From: Lachnospiraceae bacterium
Lineage (GTDB): Bacteria; Bacillota; Clostridia; Lachnospirales; Lachnospiraceae
Direction: 5' to 3'
Assembly: GCA_017552985.1 (NCBI GenBank)
Contig: JAFZNO010000074.1
Span: forward strand, 1 to 40,354
DNA length: 40,354 nucleotides
The translations under genes were made by a program, and so were the position numbers. Below, piece by piece: positions 23,323 through 32,917 of this stretch (within the stretch, counting starts at the first letter, position 1; every line of letters starts with the position of its first letter). Under the pieces are notes generated by a model that ran no database searches, was not told the DNA's origin, and was given only the letters and a program-made list of their open reading frames with translations.

Positions 23323-24474
23323 TCAAAATCCCTTTGCCGTGATCCAGTCATAGGCGAACTGCTCCGCCTCAAGGATCTCCCGGACGTCGGGATTCTTCAC
23401 AACCTTATGGGCCTCCATTGCCCCGCGGATCAGCTCCGGGATCTGGAGATATCCAATCTTCCTTGCAAGGAACAGTGCCACGGCCCTCTCGTTTGCGGCA
23501 TTAAACACCGTGGGAAGGCTGCCTCCCGTCCTCGCCGCCTGATAAGCCAGCGCAAGTCCCTCAAAGTTCTCGGGATCGGGCTTCTCGAAGGTGATGGAGC
23601 CAAGTTCAAAAAAGTCCACTCTCTTGCCCGCCATGGGACGGCGGTCAGGATAAAACAAAGCATACTGAATGGGGAGCTTCATGTCCGGCGTGCCAAGCTG
23701 TGCAATGATGGCGCCGTCCACGTACTGTACCATGGAATGAATGATGCTCTGGGGATGCACCACCACCTGGATCTGGTCCAGGTCTGCATCAAAGAGCCAT
23801 TTTGCCTCCATGACCTCCAGGCCCTTATTGACCATGGTGGACGAATCGATGGTGATCTTGTGACCCATGTTCCAGTTCGGATGCTTTAAGGCATCCTCCA
23901 CCTGGATCTTTGCCATTTGTTCCCGCGTCCATCCGCGGAACGGGCCGCCGGATGCCGTCAGCAGGATCTTTTCCAGCTTTTGCTTCGGTTCGCCGTTTAA
24001 GGACTGGAAGATGGCGCTGTGCTCACTGTCCACGGGAAGGATCTTCACGCCCTTTTCCTTTGCCAGCGGCATGATCACGTGACCAGCCGTCACCAGCGTT
24101 TCTTTATTTGCAAGTGCAATGTCCTTGCCCGCCTCGATCGCCGCGATGGTGGGGCGAATGCCGATCATGCCGACCACCGCGGTCACCACCACGTCTGAGG
24201 ACGGATCCGCCGCGATCTCCATTAAGCCGTCCATGCCACACAAAACCTTTACTTCCGGCAAATCGGCCAATTTCACCTTTAATTCCTTTGCCGCTTCCTC
24301 GGTCCACATGCACGCCAGTTTCGGCCGGAACTCGCGAACCTGTTCCTCCATCTTCGCAACGCTTGTTCCCGCTGCCAGTGCCACCACGGAAAGCTCATCC
24401 CCGTTCGCACGGACAACCTCCAGCGTCTGCGTTCCGATCGAACCAGTCGATCCCAGTACTGCAATCTTCTTCAC
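23323..24474 (-). CDS. dxr: 1-deoxy-D-xylulose-5-phosphate reductoisomerase
   Basis: A 383-residue cytosolic enzyme that converts DXP to MEP with NADPH, the committed step of isoprenoid synthesis. The N-terminal GSTGSIGTQTLEV (8-20) binds NADPH; KETLVTAGH, the VDSEHSAIFQ metal-binding Asp/Glu, ASGGPFRG and the HPNWNMGHKITIDSSTMVNKGLEVMEA stretch are all typical. The start codon is GTG (residues KKIAVLG follow), with AAGGGAG upstream. It sits between cdsA and rseP, as in most bacteria. Confidence 0.95.
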   Translation of the reverse strand: MKKIAVLGSTGSIGTQTLEVVRANGDELSVVALAAGTSVAKMEEQVREFRPKLACMWTEEAAKELKVKLADLPEVKVLCGMDGLMEIAADPSSDVVVTAVVGMIGIRPTIAAIEAGKDIALANKETLVTAGHVIMPLAKEKGVKILPVDSEHSAIFQSLNGEPKQKLEKILLTASGGPFRGWTREQMAKIQVEDALKHPNWNMGHKITIDSSTMVNKGLEVMEAKWLFDADLDQIQVVVHPQSIIHSMVQYVDGAIIAQLGTPDMKLPIQYALFYPDRRPMAGKRVDFFELGSITFEKPDPENFEGLALAYQAARTGGSLPTVFNAANERAVALFLARKIGYLQIPELIRGAMEAHKVVKNPDVREILEAEQFAYDWITAKGF

Positions 24475-24588
24475 GTAACTCTAAACTCCCTTCACAAGCT
24501 CCCCTGCAGGGTGCTTCTCGTCTAATCACGTTTTTCTCGCTTTTCCAGTCTGCATCTGCCTTAAGAGGATGGATGCAGCCCCGGGTTC

Positions 24589-25419
24589 TTACAGCAGGAA
24601 CGTCGCCAGGAAATACACAAGGGGCGCCGTTACGATCATGCTGTCAAAGCGGTCCATGATCCCGCCATGTCCGGGGATCAGTTTTCCGTAGTCCTTGATC
24701 CCAAAATTGCGCTTGATGGCAGAGGCCGCAAGGTCTCCCACCATGCTGCAGACGGCTCCAAAGCCGCAAATGATCGCGATGAGGGGCGCAACTTTCTTGT
24801 CCGGGAAGGTCGCTTCCACGAAAAAGTAGCCGTAAAGCGTGGCAATGATCACGGTGCCAACCACGCCTCCGATGCATCCCTCCAGGGACTTCTTCGGACT
24901 TAGGTTCGGGAAAATCTTTTTCTTTCCGATGAGCACGCCCACGACGTAGGCGCAGGTATCACATCCCCAGGCACTGATCAGGATCAGCCACACCAGATAC
25001 AAGCCCTGGGGCAACTCCCTGGTGAGGTAAGTGAACGCCAGCATGACCGGCGCGTATAAAAAGGCAAAAAACGCCGCAGATACCTGCGAGGCGTTATATT
25101 TCGGGAATGTCAGGACGTAAACCAGAAGTTCTGCCAGGAATGTGCCCATGATCACGGCGAGAAGCTCGCGATGACCAAAGAGATCCGTTCCAACAAAATA
25201 ACTCACGACGTAATATGCCGTGATTCCAAGATATCCAACGATTTCCAGCCCGTTAAAGCTCTTTCCCTCCCCGGATGCTCCCATCACCTTCGTCAGTTCG
25301 CGGTAAGCAATGAGGGAGATCAGGAACAGGACCGCCGCCAGGGGAATGCCCCCAAACGCCATGGTGGCTATGGCTATGGCCAAAAGCACCACGCCGCTAA
25401 TCAATCTTTTCCAAAACAT
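24589..25419 (-). CDS. cdsA: Phosphatidate cytidylyltransferase
   Basis: A 276-residue integral membrane enzyme that makes CDP-diacylglycerol from phosphatidate and CTP. About eight hydrophobic helices are present. The C-terminal family signature runs SAIKRNFGIKDYGKLIPGHGGIMDRFDS (about 236-263), and KKSLEGCIGG lies before it. It follows uppS by 34 nt. The 114-nt gap to dxr holds a palindrome CCCTGCAGGG and a 7-bp hairpin CTGCATC/GATGCAG. Confidence 0.95.
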   Translation of the reverse strand: MFWKRLISGVVLLAIAIATMAFGGIPLAAVLFLISLIAYRELTKVMGASGEGKSFNGLEIVGYLGITAYYVVSYFVGTDLFGHRELLAVIMGTFLAELLVYVLTFPKYNASQVSAAFFAFLYAPVMLAFTYLTRELPQGLYLVWLILISAWGCDTCAYVVGVLIGKKKIFPNLSPKKSLEGCIGGVVGTVIIATLYGYFFVEATFPDKKVAPLIAIICGFGAVCSMVGDLAASAIKRNFGIKDYGKLIPGHGGIMDRFDSMIVTAPLVYFLATFLL

Positions 25420-25453
25420 GTTTCTCCTCCGTTTCCGATCAGCCCGAAAGCCT

Positions 25454-26170
25454 TTACTGCTTCAGGCCGCCGTACTTGCGGTCTCTTTTATTATATGCCT
25501 CAATGGCCTTGATCAGTTCCTCCTTGGTGAAATCCGGCCATGCCACGGGAGTAAAATAAAACTCCGTGTAAGCCAGCTGCCAGAGAAGGAAATTGGAAAT
25601 TCTCTGTTCGTTGCAGGTGCGGATCAAGAGGTCGGGATCCGGAAGTCCCGCCGTATCCAAGGCGTCTCCCAGCAAACCTTCCGTCACGGCATCCGCCGCG
25701 AGTTCGCCCTTTTCCACCTTCGCCGCGAGCTTCTTTGCCGCGCGCACGATCTCGTCCCGTCCGCCGTAGTTGATGGCAACCTGGAAATGCAGGCCGTCAT
25801 TGTTCTTCGTGGCTTCCTCCAGCTCCGCAATGCGTTCCTGCAGGTCCGGATCCAGCCTCGTCTTGTCGCCGATGATGCGCACGCACATGCGGTTCTTCGC
25901 CGCCGTGGTGAGACAGGTCTTCATGTAGTTGCGAAGCAGCTTCATCAGGGCATCCACCTCGTCCTTGGGGCGGTTCCAGTTCTCCGTGGAAAATGCATAC
26001 ACGGTCAGGTACTGAATGCCCATCTTGTATGCTTCCTCGCAGATGACCTCCACGGTCTTTGCCCCCTGCACGTGTCCGTAATTGCGCGGCATTCCCTTTG
26101 CCTTTGCCCATCTGCCGTTACCGTCCAAAATGATGGCGACGTGCTGCGGTATCTTCAAGCTCTCGTCCAT
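25454..26170 (-). CDS. uppS: Undecaprenyl diphosphate synthase
   Basis: A 238-residue cis-prenyltransferase that makes the C55 lipid carrier for peptidoglycan. The signatures IILDGNGRWAK (14-24, catalytic Asp), GHVQGAKTV, YAFSTENWNRP and the DLLIRTCNEQRISNFLLWQLAYTEFYF segment are all intact. Normal length. Between frr and cdsA, the standard order. Confidence 0.95.
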   Translation of the reverse strand: MDESLKIPQHVAIILDGNGRWAKAKGMPRNYGHVQGAKTVEVICEEAYKMGIQYLTVYAFSTENWNRPKDEVDALMKLLRNYMKTCLTTAAKNRMCVRIIGDKTRLDPDLQERIAELEEATKNNDGLHFQVAINYGGRDEIVRAAKKLAAKVEKGELAADAVTEGLLGDALDTAGLPDPDLLIRTCNEQRISNFLLWQLAYTEFYFTPVAWPDFTKEELIKAIEAYNKRDRKYGGLKQ

Positions 26171-26197
26171 GTCTTAACCTCTCTCATCATATTACAA

Positions 26198-26230
26198 GGG
26201 GCGGTGCTTGGCTCAAGCCTCCTCCGCCCC
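26198..26230 (-). other. Hairpin in the frr-uppS gap
   Basis: GGGGCGG (26198-26204) pairs with CCGCCCC (26224-26230), and GCTT/AAGC stems lie inside. No T-run follows, so it is more likely an mRNA processing or stability element than a terminator. Confidence 0.4.
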
Positions 26231-26259
26231 CAATATTCAAACATTTGTACCGCCTTAGA

Positions 26260-26811
26260 TTATACGGTCATGATCTCCTTATTCTTTGCTTCCGTCACTA
26301 CGTCGATTTCCTTTACGTACTTGTCGGTCAGCTTCTGGAGCTCATCGCCAAGCTGTTTAACTTCGTCCTCGGAAACGTCTTCCTTCGTGAGCTTCTTGAA
26401 TGCATCATTGCCGTCACGGCGAATGTTACGGATGGCAACCTTTGCTTCCTCTGCCTTCTTGCGTACTTCCTTCGCAAGATCTTTTCTGCGCTCCTCCGTA
26501 AGCTCAGGGAACACAAGGCGGATCACGCTGCCGTCGTTGGAAGGATTGATGCCGATGTCGGAAGTCAAAATAGCCTTCTCAACAGCCTTCAGCATGGACT
26601 TGTCCCAGGGAGCGATCTGGATGATGCGTGCCTCGGGAACGGTTACGTTGCCCACCTGCTGGATGGGGGTAGGGGTCCCGTAGTAATCAACGCGAAGCTT
26701 GTCCAAAATGTGAGGGTTGGCACGGCCTGCGCGGATGCCCGCAAAATCTGCCTCCAAAAACTCGATCGCCTTCTTCATCTTATTCTCATACTGTACTAAT
26801 CTTTCGTCCAT
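26260..26811 (-). CDS. frr: Ribosome recycling factor
   Basis: A 183-residue factor that, with EF-G, splits post-termination ribosomes. The coiled-coil domain and hinge are recognisable (AGRANPHILDKLRVDYYGTPTPIQQVGNVTVPEARII, RRDGNDAFKKL). Length is normal (about 185). It follows pyrH by 50 nt. Confidence 0.96.
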   Translation of the reverse strand: MDERLVQYENKMKKAIEFLEADFAGIRAGRANPHILDKLRVDYYGTPTPIQQVGNVTVPEARIIQIAPWDKSMLKAVEKAILTSDIGINPSNDGSVIRLVFPELTEERRKDLAKEVRKKAEEAKVAIRNIRRDGNDAFKKLTKEDVSEDEVKQLGDELQKLTDKYVKEIDVVTEAKNKEIMTV

Positions 26812-26861
26812 GGTAATCCTCTCTTTCTGCCCCTAGGCACATACGTTATAGTTTTTGTCTA

Positions 26862-27554
26862 TCAAATGGTAACCTTTGTTCCGTTAAATTTGCCCGTCAT
26901 GGCGTTGACGATGCTGTTCTCTTCGTTCAGGTCGAATACCCACATCGGCATCTTATTGTCCCTTGCGAGAATGGACGCCGTCATGTCCACCACCTGAAGG
27001 TTCTTTGCGATCACTTCGTCGATGGTGATCTCGTCATACTTGATCGCGTCGGGATTCTTCTTGGGATCGTCGCTGTAGACGCCGTCAATGGACTTCGCCA
27101 GGAGAATGACGTCTGCCTCCATTTCCACTGCCCGGAGAACTACCCCGGTATCCGTTGAAAAATAAGGATGTCCGGTACCGCCCGCAAAGAATACCACCAT
27201 GTTCTTCTCGAAATATTTGTTTGCCCTGTCCTTGGAGAAGAGCTTCGTGAAGGATCCGCATTCAAAGGGCGTCAGCACGTTCGTCATCATTCCCACGCTG
27301 CGGAAGATCTCTGACACGTAGATGCAGTTCATGATCGTTGCAAGCATGCCGATCTGATCTGCCTTGGTGCGGTCGATGTTTTCGCTCGTCCTGCCTCTCC
27401 AAAAGTTTCCGCCGCCGGTGACAATGCCAACCTGGATGCCTTGATCCACAAGGGTTTTCACCTGCAATGCAACCTTTCTTACGGTCTCCTCGTCGAAACC
27501 AGTCTTCTTTTCTCCTGCCAGCGCCTCACCGCTGAGCTGTAGTAGTATGCGCAT
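26862..27554 (-). CDS. pyrH: UMP kinase
   Basis: A 230-residue amino-acid-kinase-fold enzyme that phosphorylates UMP in pyrimidine synthesis. It has GGGNFWRG, ADQIGMLATIMN, GTGHPYFSTDT and DGVYSDDPKKNPDA. The N-terminal motif reads LLQLSGEAL where LLKLSGEAL is usual: a Gln (codon CAG) replaces the phosphate-contacting lysine. Start MRILLQ with GAGGAGGAACGC upstream. In many genomes rpsB-tsf precede pyrH; here a bactofilin does. Confidence 0.93.
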   Translation of the reverse strand: MRILLQLSGEALAGEKKTGFDEETVRKVALQVKTLVDQGIQVGIVTGGGNFWRGRTSENIDRTKADQIGMLATIMNCIYVSEIFRSVGMMTNVLTPFECGSFTKLFSKDRANKYFEKNMVVFFAGGTGHPYFSTDTGVVLRAVEMEADVILLAKSIDGVYSDDPKKNPDAIKYDEITIDEVIAKNLQVVDMTASILARDNKMPMWVFDLNEENSIVNAMTGKFNGTKVTI

Positions 27555-27589
27555 GCGTTCCTCCTCATTCTTCTTATTTTTCGGTCCGT

Positions 27590-28693
27590 TTATACTTCCT
27601 GTTCTTCAAAGAACTTCGCTGCGCTCTGCTCTGCATAGCAAAGAACGCACATGCCCTCGATCCTTGCACCGTTGTTGATCTGGATGGATTTTGCCTTGAC
27701 GTTGCCAAGTACCACTGCCGTCGCGTCAATGATCACGGGTCCCTTTACGTCGATGGTTCCCTTGACTGCTCCTGCGATCACCGCGTCGGTGGCTTCCACG
27801 TTGCCGACCACCACGCTGCCAACGCCGATCTTTACTTCTCCGTCGCTGATCACGTCGCCGTTGATCTTTGCCGCATCCGCAAGAATGTCAGCTGCCTTGG
27901 AGTTGCCGGAGATCTTGCCGGTCACGTTGAGCTTGCCCTTCACCTGGACGTTGCCGTAAACCTCGCCGAATACGTCTGCCGAACCATTTGAGAGGATGTC
28001 ACCCTTAACTCTCATTCCCGCAGTGATCACTGCGGTCTCTTCCATCTCTTCCATGTTTGATAAATCTAAGATCCAACTCTTGTCAATTGCCTTGGTTTCC
28101 ATTTCCATTCCTCCGGATTGCTGATATTGCTTTTCGTCTGTGGGCTTTTCTGCCACAGGCTCTTTGGCCGCGCTAAATACGGGTGCTGCAACGGGCTTTT
28201 CTTCCGCGGACTTTTCAGTTGCGGGTTCGTTGGCCTCGCTTGCGGCAGGCGCTGCCTTGGGAGTTTCATCCGGCCATACGATCTTCGCCGGCTCCTTTTT
28301 CGGTTCCGGTTTTACCTCTTCCATGACCATGAAATCTGCCAGGGAGATCTGCATGCCTTCTTCTTTCTCAGGTTCCGCCGGAAGCTCCTTTTCGGGTTCT
28401 GCCGGAAGCTCCTTCTCAAGTTCCGTGAAGACCTCAGCTACGGATTCCTCCGCAATGGCGCCGGGAGCGATCTCCGTCTCCTTTTGTACTTGCGCTTCTT
28501 CCTCAGCGATCCTCGCCGCCTCCTCTTCCTGGATCTCGTCAATGTTATGAAGCATGGCTTCTAACTCTTCGAGTTCCTTCAGGGTAGCATCTTCTTCGGA
28601 AACCTCTTCCTTCGGTTCCTCTTTCGCGCCGTCGGGCAAAAGCTCATTGACGGCCTGATTCAGATCCTCCTTCAGATCAGAGAAAAAACCCAT
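27590..28693 (-). CDS. Bactofilin with long acidic N-terminal extension
   Basis: A 367-residue cytoskeletal-type protein. Residues about 220-350 are a bactofilin (polymer-forming) right-handed beta-helix: AGMRVKGDILSNGSADVFGEVYGNVQVKGKLNVTGKI and further GNV-x-ATDAVIAGAVKG-type rungs. The first 200 residues are acidic, Pro/Glu/Ala-rich and low in complexity, with ELPAEPEK repeats. Bactofilins form membrane-associated filaments guiding cell-wall or shape proteins; its partner here may be the deacetylase encoded 36 nt upstream. Mature length of the bactofilin core is normal; the extension is long. Confidence 0.85.
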   Translation of the reverse strand: MGFFSDLKEDLNQAVNELLPDGAKEEPKEEVSEEDATLKELEELEAMLHNIDEIQEEEAARIAEEEAQVQKETEIAPGAIAEESVAEVFTELEKELPAEPEKELPAEPEKEEGMQISLADFMVMEEVKPEPKKEPAKIVWPDETPKAAPAASEANEPATEKSAEEKPVAAPVFSAAKEPVAEKPTDEKQYQQSGGMEMETKAIDKSWILDLSNMEEMEETAVITAGMRVKGDILSNGSADVFGEVYGNVQVKGKLNVTGKISGNSKAADILADAAKINGDVISDGEVKIGVGSVVVGNVEATDAVIAGAVKGTIDVKGPVIIDATAVVLGNVKAKSIQINNGARIEGMCVLCYAEQSAAKFFEEQEV

Positions 28694-28729
28694 TTTCCTT
28701 ACCTCCCGTTATTCTGCATGCAGTGCTTT

Positions 28730-29743
28730 TCATTTCTGTCTTTGTGGATTCTCCCGCGGCTTCACGTGCTGGATCAGCTCCGTGTCCTCCGTGATCGGGA
28801 GAATTTCCACGTTGTCCATGGCAAGAAGCTTCTCGATCACCATGGGCAGGGCGTCCACCGTAGTCCGGCGGCTAGCCATGTCGTGAAATAGAATGACGGA
28901 CGTAGGTCTCGTTTCGATCCCTGCCGTCGCATTTCTAAGTATGGTCTCTGCCGAAAGGCTGACCTGCGCGGCGTCGCCCGACGATACGTTCCAGTCAAAG
29001 TATGCCGTATCGCTTTCCTTCAAATATTCAATAAATTCATGTACGTCCACGTTTGTAACGGTGTTTGAGCTCCCTCCGGGGAACCGGTAGAGATGGCTCT
29101 CAACGCCCGTCACTTGAAAAAGATAATCCCTGATTCTCTCAACGTCATTACCGAAGGCTTCCTTGGAAGCATAGATCTTGTCATACTCATGCGTGTAGGA
29201 ATGCATTCCCAGGGAATGTCCCTCCTCCACGATACGCTTCATGGCCTGTTGCGCTTCCTCGCTCTCCTTCCCCAAAACGAAGAAGGTTGCCTTCACGTCG
29301 TACTTCTTTAGTATGTCCAGTATTTCATTGGTATAGATGCTTGGACCGTCATCAAACGTAAGATACACTTTGTGACGGTTGTCCGCCTCGGGCTCCTCCG
29401 GGAGAAGAACCTGTTCCTCTTCCTTTGCCTCGGCGGCTTCCAACAGTTCAAGTCTTTTCTCCGTTTCGTCTTGAAGCTTTTGACGGTTAGAAAACTCTTC
29501 CTGCAGGATGCGACTTAGTTCCTCTAGCTTTTTTCCTTGTTCGTCAACGGTCTGCGTCAATACGTCCAAATGCCTGTTGGCATCCTTCCACTGCTGATGC
29601 ATGCCGAAAACAAACGCGAATAAAATGGCACAAGCCACCCATGGGACCAAGATTCCGATCACAATGCTTAGGATGATCATCTTTTTCAGCCGTTGGACGC
29701 GTTTTTGTCTCTCTGCAGACGTGGTCTGCTTTTCCTGAACCAT
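28730..29743 (-). CDS. Membrane-anchored polysaccharide deacetylase (NodB domain)
   Basis: A 337-residue protein. An N-terminal transmembrane helix (about 21-45) and a coiled coil (about 55-110) lead to an extracytoplasmic NodB domain (about 125-320). Its motifs are TFDDGP, the metal-binding HSYTH, YRFPGG, FDWNVSSGD and ILFHD, all intact. It should remove N-acetyl groups from peptidoglycan or another glycan. The start MVQEKQ is chosen because GAGGA lies eight bases before it; a start five codons earlier has no ribosome site. The bactofilin gene follows by 36 nt. Confidence 0.9.
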   Translation of the reverse strand: MVQEKQTTSAERQKRVQRLKKMIILSIVIGILVPWVACAILFAFVFGMHQQWKDANRHLDVLTQTVDEQGKKLEELSRILQEEFSNRQKLQDETEKRLELLEAAEAKEEEQVLLPEEPEADNRHKVYLTFDDGPSIYTNEILDILKKYDVKATFFVLGKESEEAQQAMKRIVEEGHSLGMHSYTHEYDKIYASKEAFGNDVERIRDYLFQVTGVESHLYRFPGGSSNTVTNVDVHEFIEYLKESDTAYFDWNVSSGDAAQVSLSAETILRNATAGIETRPTSVILFHDMASRRTTVDALPMVIEKLLAMDNVEILPITEDTELIQHVKPRENPQRQK

Positions 29744-29776
29744 AACGCAAATCCTCATATCTTGGCATCAAAATGC

Positions 29777-29818
29777 GGGTTTTGTCCCAAAACCCATAAT
29801 CTCACAAATGATAGTATA
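29777..29818 (-). promoter_or_regulatory. Putative promoter and operator of the deacetylase gene
   Basis: TATACT (29818-29813) is a good -10, but no -35 is visible at 17 nt. GGGTTTT/AAAACCC (29777-29783 and 29789-29795) forms a 7-bp palindrome just downstream of the predicted start, a possible operator or leader hairpin. Confidence 0.4.
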
Positions 29819-29858
29819 GCATATTCCTCTTTTTTGGGAAAGAGAAAAAAGAAAAAAT

Positions 29859-30071
29859 TTATAATCTCCGCTCCGGATATCTTCCACGGATCCGTCTTTG
29901 AAAATAGCGGTCCGGAAAATCTGCATTTTTAAGCTCGTACCAAACGTCCTCAGCCACGTCGTAAAACTGACTGACCTGTCCCGTACGAGTAAATTCCAGT
30001 TCCAAAATCGCACACAGTGCATCGTATCCTGCCGACGCGATCACTCTTTCCCCAAACGTAATCCGATTCAT
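29859..30071 (-). CDS. KTSC-domain small protein
   Basis: A 70-residue protein starting MNRITFGERVIASAGYDALCAILELEF; GGGGGAG lies a few bases before this ATG, while the 31-residue upstream extension is a Lys/Arg-rich purine tract without a ribosome site. The segments ASAGYD, LELEF, FYDVAEDVWYEL and YFQRRIRGRY match the KTSC domain (named for a KTSC motif; fused elsewhere to RNA-related proteins). The domain function is not established. It sits between the sigma factor and deacetylase genes. Confidence 0.65.
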   Translation of the reverse strand: MNRITFGERVIASAGYDALCAILELEFTRTGQVSQFYDVAEDVWYELKNADFPDRYFQRRIRGRYPERRL

Positions 30072-30143
30072 GCGGCTCCCCCTTTTCTTCTTTCCCCTGT
30101 GTCTCCCTTTCTTTTTTCCCTTTGTCTCCCTTTCGCTCCCCTT

Positions 30144-30198
30144 GTCACGATTGCTTGACGCCATGATTCCCTCACGTCAAGTTCTTTTACGCCGTGAC
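30144..30198. repeat. Nested inverted repeats upstream of the KTSC gene
   Basis: GTCACG (30144-30149) pairs with CGTGAC (30193-30198), and CTTGACG (30154-30160) with CGTCAAG (30175-30181). Two nested palindromes in the non-coding stretch before the small protein gene; a leader structure or operator. Confidence 0.45.
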
Positions 30199-30306
30199 TT
30201 TCTCACCATATGATCTCCTCACTTTTCCATTCCGCACGTTTTTAAATGATTCATTTGTTATTATATGGCGCATAATATTCAAAATACAACAAAATCGTTT
30301 TATGCT

Positions 30307-30837
30307 CTATTGTATCCCATGTTGTGCCATGTTTTTTCTCAGCTTCTCCAGCGCCTTTTTGAAATGCCTGCGAAGGCTTTCCTTTGGCATTTTCTCCCTT
30401 CGCGCCGTCTCCGCAAGACTCAGCCCTTCCATGCAGATCGCCTTTACGATCCTGTGTTCCCTCGCATCCAGATATTGTTCAAAGAGCACGCGCCACTCTG
30501 TCAAACTCTGTGTATTCATCCAATCCTCCTTGCCGCCAAAGCGTTCCCATTCCTTCTCTTCCAAGCAGATCTCGAAGTTCACGCATCCCCGTCTGTTCTC
30601 CAGGATCTTAAACTTTGTTGCGTTAAACAGCCATCCTGCGGGATTCTCGCATTCCCGCAGCAGCTCCCTCTTTTTCCAGGCTAGGTAAAACACTTCCTGA
30701 AGTACGTCCTCCACGTCCTCCTCCCGGATTCTGCCGCGGAGGTATTTTCTAAGGTTCTGCGCATGCTTTTCGTATAGGTGTTCAAATTCCTTCTGGTTCA
30801 CTTTTTTCTCCCCCCCGTCCTTCCAGTTTTCTGTCAT
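30307..30837 (-). CDS. ECF-like sigma-70 family sigma factor
   Basis: A 176-residue protein. Region 2 is at about 20-85 (HLYEKHAQNLRKYLRGRI...VEDVLQEVFYLAW) and region 4 at about 115-172 (YLDAREHRIVKAICMEGLSLAETARREKMPKESLRRHFKKALEKLRK, a helix-turn-helix for the -35). No region 3 and no anti-sigma gene was seen beside it. A GGAG lies about 10 nt before the ATG; a GTG 12 codons later with GGGGAG is an alternative start. Upstream lies CGTCTA (30924-30919), an ECF-like -10, suggesting self-control, but the -35 is weak. Its targets are unknown; the small-protein promoters at 10095 and 11451 are candidates. Confidence 0.75.
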   Translation of the reverse strand: MTENWKDGGEKKVNQKEFEHLYEKHAQNLRKYLRGRIREEDVEDVLQEVFYLAWKKRELLRECENPAGWLFNATKFKILENRRGCVNFEICLEEKEWERFGGKEDWMNTQSLTEWRVLFEQYLDAREHRIVKAICMEGLSLAETARREKMPKESLRRHFKKALEKLRKNMAQHGIQ

Positions 30838-30934
30838 AACGGCATTTCTCCGCTATGCTTATTCCCTTCGTCCGGGCGGGATGGCATTTTTAGGATTCTA
30901 ACGTAAAAAAACACTATGTAGACGGAATTGATAC

Positions 30935-30963
30935 AAAAAAACCTTGCCAACGAATGGCAAGGT
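30935..30963 (-). terminator. Terminator upstream of the sigma factor gene
   Basis: ACCTTGCC (30941-30948), loop AACGAAT, GGCAAGGT (30956-30963), and on the minus strand TTTTTTT. It serves as a second terminator after groEL. Confidence 0.75.
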
Positions 30964-30997
30964 ATATTGGTATATTCGCAAAAGCCACGGTATTCGT

Positions 30998-31045
30998 AAA
31001 AATCGCACCTTCGGTGCTTTTCGCTCTGCTTCGCAGAGCATTTTT
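30998..31045. repeat. Palindrome cluster after groEL
   Basis: Outer arms AAAAAT (30998-31003) and ATTTTT (31040-31045) enclose two hairpins: GCACC/GGTGC (31005-31017) and GCTCTGC/GCAGAGC (31023-31039), both with TTC loops. Similar in style to the clusters at 19372 and 32783. Confidence 0.55.
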
Positions 31046-31072
31046 ACTCATGACGCCTCCAGAAAAACAAAT

Positions 31073-31097
31073 GAGCCCCCTCGTAACGAGGGGGCTC
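31073..31097 (-). terminator. groEL terminator
   Basis: GAGCCCCCTCG (31073-31083), loop TAA, CGAGGGGGCTC (31087-31097), 11 perfect pairs, then CATTTGTTTTT on the minus strand. Outer arms GACGCCTC/GAGGCGTC (31052-31059 and 31114-31121) reach the groEL stop codon. Confidence 0.85.
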
Positions 31098-31119
31098 GCT
31101 TGTTTTTCTTTGAGAGGCG

Positions 31120-32748
<1,629 letters not shown>

Positions 32749-32782
32749 CTACCTCCAATTAATTTTCATTCATATACTTTGC

Positions 32783-32917
32783 GTAGTGCCCACTCATAAA
32801 TTTTCGCTTCGCTCAAATTTATTTCGTGGAGGACATTCGTCCTATCAAAACATGGCCGCTTAGATTGCTCCGTGAGCAAGCTCCCTCGCAATCTCATCGT
32901 CCATGTTTTGGCACTAC
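32783..32917. repeat. Structured intergenic element between groES and groEL
   Basis: A 135-nt stretch of nested palindromes. Outer arms are GTAGTGCC (32783-32790) and GGCACTAC (32910-32917, including the groES stop). Inside are ATAAATTT/AAATTTAT (32796-32803, 32815-32822), AGGAC/GTCCT (32830-32843) and CAAAACATGG/CCATGTTTTG (32846-32855, 32901-32910). The innermost arms are AGATTGC/GCAATCT (32862-32868, 32888-32894) and GCTC/GAGC (32867-32877). No coding frame and no terminator. It looks like a mobile or repeated palindromic element placed inside the operon; copies elsewhere would prove this. Confidence 0.6.

Noticed and set aside
24475-24588. Promoter or riboswitch in the cdsA-dxr gap
   Set aside because: Only a short palindrome and a 7-bp hairpin were found; no promoter match, operon read-through is simpler.
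25310-26683. 457-residue plus-strand frame over cdsA-uppS-frr
   Set aside because: It is antisense to three well-recognised genes and has no motif.
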